Source: Alphaproteobacteria bacterium
Lineage (GTDB): Bacteria > Pseudomonadota > Alphaproteobacteria > Rhizobiales > Hyphomicrobiaceae
Assembly: GCA_024279745.1 (NCBI GenBank)
Contig: JAJRRE010000283.1
Coordinates: 1 to 5,211, forward strand
Length of the DNA: 5,211 nt
Direction: 5' to 3'
Of this stretch, positions 1 to 5,211 are shown in pieces; the first letter of the stretch is position 1; each line of letters opens with the position of its first letter. The translations under genes were made by a program, and so were the position numbers. The notes beneath the pieces are model-generated. The model did no database searches. It worked only from the letters and a program-made list of their open reading frames with translations, and had not been told where the DNA came from.

Positions 1-152
1 CTCTGCTGGCAGCCTGGCGCGATGATTATAACCAGGCGCGGCCGCATTCGTCCCTCGCCAACAAAACACCTGAGGAGTTTAGAGACCATGCCATAAGCCT
101 TGCCATCACGACCACGAACAGACAATATCAACCCCAAGGACTCTCGTTATAA
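1..152 (+). CDS. IS3-family transposase OrfB, C-terminal fragment (5' end outside window)
   Basis: The frame with codons beginning at base 3 reads 49 residues to a TAA at 150-152. It contains LAAWRDDYNQARPHSSLANK followed by TPEEF. A W-x-x-x-Y-N-x-x-R-P-H-S-S-L then TPxEF pattern is the usual C-terminal signature of the rve-type DDE integrase domain of IS3-family transposases. These enzymes catalyse cut-and-circularise transposition of the element and are normally made as an OrfAB fusion by -1 frameshifting. The DDE residues lie upstream, outside the window, so activity cannot be judged. The stop lies 26 bases before the proposed right end, which is normal spacing. The gene reads towards the 3' end of the neighbouring minus-strand regulator, so the two are convergent and the transposase promoter should not drive that gene. 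Confidence 0.88.
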   Translation, partial: LLAAWRDDYNQARPHSSLANKTPEEFRDHAISLAITTTNRQYQPQGLSL

Positions 153-160
153 CTGGAGGG

Positions 161-178
161 AAGTTGGGTCTCAGGTCA
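161..178. repeat. Probable right terminal inverted repeat of the IS3-family element
   Basis: The sequence AAGTTGGGTCTCAGGTCA sits just downstream of the transposase stop and ends in CA. Its reverse complement begins TGACCTGAGACCC, which resembles IS3-family ends. The partner repeat is outside the window, so the call rests on position and the terminal dinucleotide only. Confidence 0.6.
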
Positions 179-391
179 ACAGACGTAACCGATGCGTCGG
201 CGCCGAAACCACCGCCAGATAAAAACGACTTTTGGGAGCCGACCATTTGCACGACGATCAAACGACCTCCATCAGATGTGACGGCATCTGATGTTGATCA
301 TATTCAAATTTCCGGTTACGAGCATCACTGCCATCAGGCGATAAATGGCAATCGGGAAAGATGAACCGCCGGTTGTCGGGGAAATGACGTA
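179..391. other. Non-coding stretch between the IS end and the regulator gene
   Basis: I see no convincing gene here on either strand. A 66-codon open frame on the plus strand starts with TTG inside the IS end (164) and runs to 364. It has no recognisable motif and no clear ribosome binding site, and is probably chance. The only structured element is the inverted repeat at 270-293. The stretch may hold remnants of whatever the IS inserted into, but nothing in it is recognisable. Confidence 0.5.
270..293. repeat. Perfect 9-bp inverted repeat, possible hairpin or weak terminator
   Basis: CATCAGATG and CATCTGATG are exact reverse complements separated by six bases (TGACGG). The stem lies about 100 bp past the stop codon of the minus-strand regulator. 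It could form a transcript hairpin on either strand, but it is not GC-rich and no T-run follows on either side, so it is a poor match to a Rho-independent terminator. A protein-binding dyad is an alternative. Confidence 0.4.
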
Positions 392-2119
392 CTATTCTGC
401 ATATCTCAAAACAGCATCTGCAATTCTGTTCGCGACCAATGCCGGCCTTTGATATGGCATCAACTCGCCAGCATCGGCGATCTTGTTCAATGTGGTTTGC
501 GGGTTGAGCGCCAGCAGCGCTTGGATATCGCTCTCGTCGAAATGGGCGGCGCGATTGGGAGACGTGCCATAGACATCGACAGCGCCAAGCAGCCAGTGGA
601 AAGGAATTTTCAGCTTTGGCAGATAATCGCGCACATCGTTCCCGCGCAATGACATGTCGTTGAAAAAGATCTGGTGCCCTTGCAAAAAGGTATAGGCGCA
701 GGCATTGCGCAGGAGAGAGGATATTTCCCCCTGCTTGGTCGTTGCATAATCAAATGGCATATCGCGATACGCCCGCTCGACATACCAGTCGGCCCCATGC
801 TGCAGGATGTTGCGCCAGGCTAACTGGCCAATAATTTCCGTAGCCCAGGGCGCGTTGAAAGTGAGCCAAAGCAGCGTGCGCGGGGTTTTGGCAATGCGCA
901 GGAAATATTTGTCATCAGGTGGCAAGAACCGCCCTATCGCGACAATTGCCGAAAATGGATTGTCGGGAAGCGCGGCAATGGCGGTAAGCGGGATCACACC
1001 GGCATGAATACCCACCGCTGTGACGTTCTGCAAATTTAACGTCCTGCACAAATGCAGAACCGATCCAACATGATCTTGCAGCGCTGTGAGCGCAGGGTCG
1101 GCGTCGGAATTGCCGCTGCCGGGCCGTGTCATAACGTAGAGCTTGACGCCGCGTGACTTTAGGGTCGCTTCAAAGTCATCGGGGTAAAGATAGCCATTGG
1201 CGATGCCCGGCAAAAACAATGCCGGCTTCCCGGCAGGATCGCCCAGCCAGCTATAGGCCAGCCGCCGCCCATCCGTGCGCTTCAGGATCTTTTCTCTCTC
1301 AAACGGATCGGACCAGCTCAGCGGCTCATTCTTGACTTTATCCGACAAACGCGAGGAAAGCAGAACAAGCAAACGGATGAGTTCGACTTGGCTCCTGGTT
1401 TCAGTTTTCACGAAAATCTGGCTGAGCTGCAAGCGTACCGTACCGGCGCCGACGCTTCGTGTGCTGGCGATCCGGTCGACATCGGCGTGCAGGAAGAGCA
1501 GTCGGGCGATATCGACTTCGGCCCGGGTCAGCGCGAAGGCTTCACTCAGAATATTGTCCATTCGCGGCGCCCAACACATCGCCAATTCGCGAACCGCGCT
1601 GAACTGGCCATCAATGCCTGGAACTTCGATCGGATAAACTTCGGCAAAGCCCGGCTCACTGTCGGCGCCCAACGTTTGGAAAATTCGATAGTGATGATTG
1701 GGCACCTGGCGCGGCGCGCTGATACAATCGCGGAAGGCATCGCGGTCGCCAGGGGACAGCCAGCCAAGCGTTGCACTTTGCCCTTGCGCGACGCCGAAAG
1801 TTTCACGCCCGGCAGCATTAACCGCAACCACACGGTGGGTCGATGAGACGACCATGGCCGGTTCCTTGACGGCAGCAACCGTGGAATCGATGGGGTCCTG
1901 CGCCGTTGGCAAGCCGACCTTGCGCAGCAGATTTGAGACGACCGAGTAATGCGCCTGCAACGTTTGCTCGTTATTCAGAAGGTTTTGCCCATAGCCTGCC
2001 AGCGCAACTTTATTATCCCAGGACAGGACCAGTTTATCCCAGGCGGAGCTGTCGGAGACGACGCGAAAGCTGTCGGCAACGATTTGCAGATCGGCGTCGT
2101 TGTCGGGCGAATCACTCAT
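392..2119 (-). CDS. PAS - LuxR-type HTH - alpha/beta-hydrolase fusion protein, catalytically degenerate
   Basis: A 575-residue protein, likely a cytoplasmic transcriptional regulator with a hydrolase-fold sensor. Residues about 76-165 resemble a PAS domain (AMVVSSTHRVVAVNAAGRETFG). Residues about 193-251 are a LuxR/GerE-type helix-turn-helix (LTRAEVDIARLL, then GAGTVRLQLSQIFVKT). Residues about 271-575 follow the alpha/beta-hydrolase fold, with ALFLPG, TRPGSGNSD and a C-terminal AGELMPYQRPALV. The nucleophile elbow, normally G-x-S-x-G, reads G-I-H-A-G (His372). The usual catalytic His after Gly near the C-terminus is Glu552. An Asp at the acid position (Asp515) remains. Enzyme activity is therefore doubtful and ligand sensing is more likely (inference). 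The frame stays open upstream to an ATG at 2221, but I chose the ATG at 2119 because MSDSPDND begins the normal-looking N-terminus; the 34 extra residues look unlike the rest. A weak purine-rich site (ACGAGA) lies upstream. The gene is divergent from the Ig-repeat gene. Confidence 0.85.
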   Translation of the reverse strand: MSDSPDNDADLQIVADSFRVVSDSSAWDKLVLSWDNKVALAGYGQNLLNNEQTLQAHYSVVSNLLRKVGLPTAQDPIDSTVAAVKEPAMVVSSTHRVVAVNAAGRETFGVAQGQSATLGWLSPGDRDAFRDCISAPRQVPNHHYRIFQTLGADSEPGFAEVYPIEVPGIDGQFSAVRELAMCWAPRMDNILSEAFALTRAEVDIARLLFLHADVDRIASTRSVGAGTVRLQLSQIFVKTETRSQVELIRLLVLLSSRLSDKVKNEPLSWSDPFEREKILKRTDGRRLAYSWLGDPAGKPALFLPGIANGYLYPDDFEATLKSRGVKLYVMTRPGSGNSDADPALTALQDHVGSVLHLCRTLNLQNVTAVGIHAGVIPLTAIAALPDNPFSAIVAIGRFLPPDDKYFLRIAKTPRTLLWLTFNAPWATEIIGQLAWRNILQHGADWYVERAYRDMPFDYATTKQGEISSLLRNACAYTFLQGHQIFFNDMSLRGNDVRDYLPKLKIPFHWLLGAVDVYGTSPNRAAHFDESDIQALLALNPQTTLNKIADAGELMPYQRPALVANRIADAVLRYAE

Positions 2120-2295
2120 CGCTATTTGTTTGATCTCGTTAAGAAATAATGAAGGGGAGGGGATCGAATCACAAATACCATAGCAGGTCAAATAAACGCC
2201 CGACCATATCATATCCAGCATATGACAAGCGCCTGCCGAATCACCGACGGTGCGATTTACGGATTGAATTTCCTCTGGGGTGGGCAGCTTTTACT
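2120..2295. promoter_or_regulatory. Shared divergent intergenic region of the regulator and the Ig-repeat gene
   Basis: The 176 bp between the chosen start codons must hold the 5' signals of both divergent genes, unless the regulator starts at 2221. No clear -35/-10 pair stands out on either strand. A TTGACC on the minus strand (2186-2191) lacks a good -10 at normal spacing. A purine-rich run AGGGGAGGGG (about 2152-2161) has no start codon close behind it on the plus strand. A GGGGTGGG run (2277-2284) lies about 11 bases before the plus-strand ATG and is the likely, if imperfect, ribosome binding site. Confidence 0.45.
2209..2225. promoter_or_regulatory. 17-bp dyad, candidate operator
   Basis: TCATAT-CCAGC-ATATGA is a 6-5-6 perfect dyad about 70 bp before the Ig-repeat gene start and about 90 bp before the regulator start. 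LuxR-type regulators bind dyads of roughly this size, so it is a candidate site for the neighbouring regulator. An AT-rich 6-bp dyad can easily arise by chance, and no second copy was found in the intergenic region. Confidence 0.25.
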
Positions 2296-3351
2296 ATGAC
2301 AATGAAACGTGAACTCAATAAACGCAACGGCGCGCGCAATGTTATTAACAGAAACTTAACAGGCCAGCGCGCTTTTTCTCTGATCGGCGCCTTGTGCAGA
2401 CTGTTAGCATTTGCGGTTCTGTCCATCGCCTCAACCAGCAGCGCCTGGGCAGTCTGCAATCCAAGGATTGGTGTAATTTTAACGCCGGCAAGCCAAGCCT
2501 ATTCATCCACCAGAACGCAGACCATAACGATCACCGGAACCATAGCAAAAGAATTAACAGGCTGTGCCAATGTCGGCACAATGACGGGCAACGTGAACCT
2601 GATCATGGGGAGCCTGGTAGCCGGCGCCAGCTTCAATTCGGCGAACGGTGCTTACTCTGGTCAGTTGACAACGCCGCGCGGTTTCACGCTGGGGACAAAA
2701 ACACTTCAGGTGCAATTCCGAAGTACGAATAATAAGATCAACCATGGGAGCCGGATCGTCTCCTACCAGGTGGTGCGTGCTCCGCAAACAATTTCAGGTC
2801 TGCCGACCGACGCGATAACATTTGCACCTGGTAAGAGCATCCCCCTGAATATCAATTCATCAAGTGGTTTGCCGGTGGCTGTCACTGCTACTCCGCCCAA
2901 TGTCTGCTCGATCAATGCCGGCAATTTGATTGTAAACGGAGCCGGGTCCTGCTCAATCAGCGCGTTTCAGGACGGCGGCGCCAATTATTTGCCGGTTACC
3001 CGAACAGGTTCGGTTTTAATCCTGGGGGCGTCACAGACCATTTTCTTCACGCGGCCAGCGGATCGGATATTTACTGCTGGAGAAACCATCACGCTGAGCG
3101 CACGCGCAAGTTCCGGTCTGCCGGTAACGTTTTCTACTCCAAGTTATTCAACGAGAGTTTGCACCGTTCGCGGCAATATACTTACCATCAAAACGACCGG
3201 TTTTTGCTATGTCACAGCGAGTCAGGCAGGAAATTCATCCTATAATTCTGTACAAAGCATAGCCGGATTTAGAATAGTTACAGCCGATCAAACGATTACG
3301 TTCACCAATCCAGGACCGCAGAGTTTTCCCCTGGAAAGACCATTGCACTGA
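2296..3351 (+). CDS. Exported Ig-like repeat protein, N-terminal part up to the frameshift
   Basis: As read, this frame gives 351 residues. It starts MTMKREL, has a long basic n-region, then the hydrophobic segment LIGALCRLLAFAVL and a probable signal-peptidase I site after SSAWA (residue 52), so the product is exported. Residues 53-162 form a distinct Ig-like domain (GTMTGNVNLIMG and GFTLGTKTLQVQF, like repeats seen in bacterial adhesins). Three type-A modules follow, starting at bases 2782, 3031 and 3286, each opening with a QTI motif and carrying PGxxI/GLPV-like strands and a Cys-X14-Cys pair. The third is interrupted: the frame leaves the module at TTTTCCCC (3324-3331) and stops 8 codons later at 3349-3351. 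The homologous sequence continues in another frame (next entry). I chose the ATG at 2296 because it directly precedes the signal peptide; the open frame reaches back to 2149, but that extension overlaps the divergent gene's 5' region and is not signal-like. Confidence 0.75.
   Translation: MTMKRELNKRNGARNVINRNLTGQRAFSLIGALCRLLAFAVLSIASTSSAWAVCNPRIGVILTPASQAYSSTRTQTITITGTIAKELTGCANVGTMTGNVNLIMGSLVAGASFNSANGAYSGQLTTPRGFTLGTKTLQVQFRSTNNKINHGSRIVSYQVVRAPQTISGLPTDAITFAPGKSIPLNINSSSGLPVAVTATPPNVCSINAGNLIVNGAGSCSISAFQDGGANYLPVTRTGSVLILGASQTIFFTRPADRIFTAGETITLSARASSGLPVTFSTPSYSTRVCTVRGNILTIKTTGFCYVTASQAGNSSYNSVQSIAGFRIVTADQTITFTNPGPQSFPLERPLH
3324..3331 (+). other. Frameshift site TTTTCCCC in the Ig-repeat gene
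   Basis: Upstream codons read AGT TTT CCC CTG, while the downstream homologous frame reads CCT GGA AAG. The sister module A6 has GTA TTT TCT CCT GGA at the same place (F-S-P-G). One base is missing here, either a T (giving F-S-P-G) or a C (giving F-P-P-G). Module homology on both sides, in protein and DNA, places the break within these eight bases. The two adjoining homopolymers make polymerase slippage or a sequencing miscall plausible. Confidence 0.85.
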
Positions 3352-5211
3352 CCGCAACAAGTAACAGGGGATTGGCTGTAACTTTCAAAACACTATCCAG
3401 CAGTGTCTGTACGATTTCCGGCTCCACGGCGATCATGGAAAGTATCGGTAGCTGCGCCGTTGAGGCTTCCAACTATGGGAGCGCGACCTACTTAAGGGCC
3501 AGCAGTCGAGTAACGTTCGACATTAACAAATCAAACCAGGCGCCGCTCAATCTTGTCGCATCTCCCACGGTTATTGCTTTTGGCGGCACAACCACTTTGT
3601 CGGCCACGGGCGGATCCGGCGCGGGCGCAGTTAGTTATGTGATAAGCGCGGGCAGTTCGTTCTGCTCATTGTCTGGCAACACGCTCAACGCCACCGGCGT
3701 TGGCACCTGTACTATCACCGCCACCAAAGCAGCAGATGCAAATTTCCTGGCGGCCAAGGCGAAACTTGACGTCATTGTCGCCAAAGCCTCACAGTTCATC
3801 TCTTTCCCCGTGCCAGCCAGTCGTCCCTTCGTGGCCGGCGGAACCATAGCGCTGAATCCCAGTGCCAGCTCGGGCCTGCCAGTTGCAATCATAACAGCCA
3901 CGCCCAAATTCTGTGCCGTTTCAGGCAGCACGGCAATCATGACAAATGTGGGAAGATGCAATTTATATGCTTCAAGCCCCGGCAATCAAAATTATTCTGC
4001 AACCAACGCGATTGTCGCTTTTAACATCACCAAAGCCAGTCAGGCACCACTGAGCGTCACAGCCTCCCCTGCCAGCATCGCCCCGGGCGGCACAACGACA
4101 CTATCGACAACTGGTGGCTCAGGCACAGGCGCGCTCAGCTATGCGCTCACAGCGGGCTCAACATTTTGTACGCTTTCGAGGGGTGTCGTGACCGGAACCG
4201 GCGTTGGGGTGTGCACAGTCACCGCGACCAAGGCCGCAGATACCAACCACAGCGCTGCGGTCACCGCCAGCGTTAACATTACGGTCGCCAAGGTTACGCA
4301 AACCATTTCTTTCACGGCGCCAAAGGATCGGGCCTATGTGCCTGGCGAAACCATTGTACTGAGTGCGAGCGTGAGCTCGGGGCTACCGGTGATATTCTCA
4401 ACGACGTCAACGGGTGTTTGTACCATCAATGGTTCGACACTTGCCGTGCAGTCAGCCGGCATCTGCCAGATAACGGCGCAGCAGTCAGGTAACACCCGTT
4501 TTCAACCCGTCTCCATTGCCACGCAGTTTACTATTTTCAAGGCTCCGCAAACCATCTCCTTCACTAATCCAGGAGCGCAGGTATTTTCTCCTGGAAAAAT
4601 CATTACATTCAGCGCAACCAACAGCTCTGGCCTGCCATTCTATTTCCGCTCGCTAACAACTAAAACCTGTACGACAGTGGGCGCCTCAGGGAAAACCGCA
4701 ATTTTGAATGCTCCTGGAATTTGCTCAATCGTCGTGATTAATGGCGGAGACAAGAATTATTTGCTGACCAGCACCAAGGTCTCTTTCGACATAAATAAGG
4801 CTGGCCAGTCCGCCCTTACGCTGTCTGCGGCGCCAGCATCCATTACCTTTGGCGGCACAACGGCCTTATCGACAACGGGCGGCTCCGGCACCGGCGCGGT
4901 TACATATGCCGTAACGGCGGGCGGCGGGGTCTGCTCCATCTCAGGCAACACGCTGAGCGGTATCGGTGTCGGCACTTGCACCGTGACGGCAACCAAAGCA
5001 GCAGACACAAATTTCGCGGTAGCAACAAGTACCGTCGATGTAATCGCCGCTCCGGCAGCCCAGACAGCGCTGCTGTCATCCGCGTCGCCAGCATCCATTG
5101 CCTTTGGCGGCACGTCGACGCTTGGTACAACCGGCGGCTCCGGCACTGGCGTAGTCAGTTTTGCCGTAACGGCGGGCGGCGGGGTCTGCTCCATCTCAGG
5201 TAACACGCTAA
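3330..5211 (+). CDS. Exported Ig-like repeat protein, continuation after the frameshift (3' end outside window)
   Basis: This frame is open without a stop from within the third A module to the right edge, 627 codons. It starts exactly where the previous frame loses homology: PGKTIALTA aligns with SPGKIITFSA in a later module. It is therefore the rest of the same gene, together at least 972 residues, and has no start or signal peptide of its own (first in-frame ATG at 3435, mid-module). It encodes the rest of A3, then B1, A4, B2, A5, A6, B3 and a partial B4. B modules carry FGGTTTLSTTGGSGTGAV, VGTCTVTATKAAD and a Cys-X14-Cys pair. The modules resemble Ig-like/MBG-type repeats of large bacterial surface proteins. 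The likely role is a cell-surface or secreted structural or adhesive protein (inference). No anchor, autotransporter barrel or type I secretion signal is visible because the 3' end is missing. Confidence 0.72.
4803..5211 (+). repeat. Recent tandem duplication of B modules (B3/B4)
   Basis: B3 and B4 are adjacent and spaced by exactly 255 bp. A 39-bp stretch (4907-4945 and 5162-5200) is identical, followed by one silent mismatch and eight more matches. Other shared blocks include CCAGCATCCATT and CTTTGGCGGCAC. This is clearly closer than the match to B1 or B2 and points to recent unequal crossover or gene conversion. B4 is cut by the window edge. Confidence 0.8.

Larger units (their letters stand above)
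1..178 (+). mobile_element. Right end of an IS3-family insertion sequence (partial)
   Basis: The window opens inside an insertion sequence. The evidence is the C-terminal transposase coding region ending at 152, followed by a short tail whose last 18 bases (161-178, ending GGTCTCAGGTCA) look like a right terminal repeat. Read inward this end is TGACCTGAGACCC, and IS3-family elements have TG...CA termini. The left end and left inverted repeat are outside the window, so neither the exact boundary nor the target duplication can be confirmed. If the boundary is at 178, the bases next to it (ACAG at 179-182) would be the target copy to look for at the other end. Confidence 0.75.
2782..5211 (+). 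repeat. Tandem array of ten Ig-like modules of two types (A and B)
   Basis: Module starts, set at the conserved Q-x-x or N/S/G-Q boundary, are A1 2782, A2 3031, A3 3286 (frameshifted), B1 3534, A4 3789, B2 4038, A5 4296, A6 4545, B3 4803 and B4 5058 (cut at the edge). Each unit is 248-258 bp, about 83-86 residues. A units begin QTISFTxPxxxxFxPGxTI with SSGLPVxF; B units have SPxxIAFGGTTTLSTTGGSG. Both types share the Cys pair, a G-x-C-x-I/V-x-A strand and a closing I-x-K-A-like linker, so they probably share one fold. Most units have diverged at DNA level; B3 and B4 are the closest pair. Confidence 0.85.

Noticed and set aside
164..364. 66-codon plus-strand frame beginning TTG inside the IS end
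   Set aside because: The start overlaps the terminal repeat of the IS, there is no ribosome binding site of note, and the composition has no recognisable domain. Most likely chance.
312..391. Short minus-strand frame just downstream of the regulator, with a hydrophobic stretch
   Set aside because: It is short, lacks a well-placed start codon and ribosome binding site, and runs into the inverted repeat; not enough to support a gene.
1275..1846. Overlapping plus-strand frames of 120 and 152 codons opposite the regulator
   Set aside because: They are antisense to the clearly conserved HTH and PAS coding regions and have no recognisable motifs.
2149..2295. Upstream extension of the Ig-repeat gene to an ATG at 2149
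   Set aside because: It would put 49 His/Arg/Pro-rich residues ahead of a signal peptide and leave almost no control region for the divergent gene.
4757..5206. 149-codon open frame on the minus strand, rich in Val, Pro and Ala with an internal repeat
   Set aside because: It lies opposite the B3/B4 modules and its repetition is simply the mirror of the coding repeats. A similar antisense frame opposite B1/A4 (3635-3985) has the same origin. No independent start signals or domains.
2782..5211. CRISPR-like or satellite repeat
   Set aside because: Units are about 250 bp, contiguous, protein-coding and diverged at DNA level while conserved as protein, so they are domain repeats.

Overview
The window looks like bacterial chromosome, probably from an alphaproteobacterium. 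This is inferred from mixed GC content of roughly 50-55% by eye, an IS3-family element, and a PAS-LuxR-alpha/beta-hydrolase fusion of a kind I associate with sphingomonads and relatives. The genus cannot be fixed from the sequence alone.

Layout, left to right. Bases 1-178 are the right end of an IS3-family insertion sequence: the last 49 residues of its transposase, then a terminal repeat ending in CA. Bases 179-391 hold no recognisable gene, only a perfect 9-bp inverted repeat at 270-293. A 575-residue regulator-like protein is encoded on the minus strand at 392-2119: N-terminal region, PAS domain, LuxR-type helix-turn-helix, then a complete alpha/beta-hydrolase fold. Its hydrolase part has lost two of the three expected catalytic residues. 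A 176-bp divergent intergenic region follows (2120-2295), with a small dyad.

From 2296 to the right edge lies one large plus-strand gene for an exported protein of tandem Ig-like modules. It has a signal peptide, one distinct N-terminal domain, then ten modules of about 83-86 residues in two sequence types, ordered A A A B A B A A B B, the last cut by the window. Nearly every module carries a Cys-X14-Cys pair. The reading frame is broken once, inside the third A module at the run TTTTCCCC (3324-3331). Downstream of that point the other frame is open, without a stop, to base 5211. The gene is therefore a single frameshifted gene (real mutation, slippage site or sequence error), not two genes. 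Its C-terminus, which would show how it is anchored or secreted, lies outside the window.

How the parts work together is inference. The regulator and the surface-protein gene are divergent and share an upstream region, so the LuxR-hydrolase protein is the nearest candidate to control the repeat protein. Nothing in the sequence proves this. The points most worth following are the pseudo-hydrolase sensor candidate, the in-module frameshift whose -1 slip would exactly restore the module consensus, and the uniform Cys pairs in the Ig modules.
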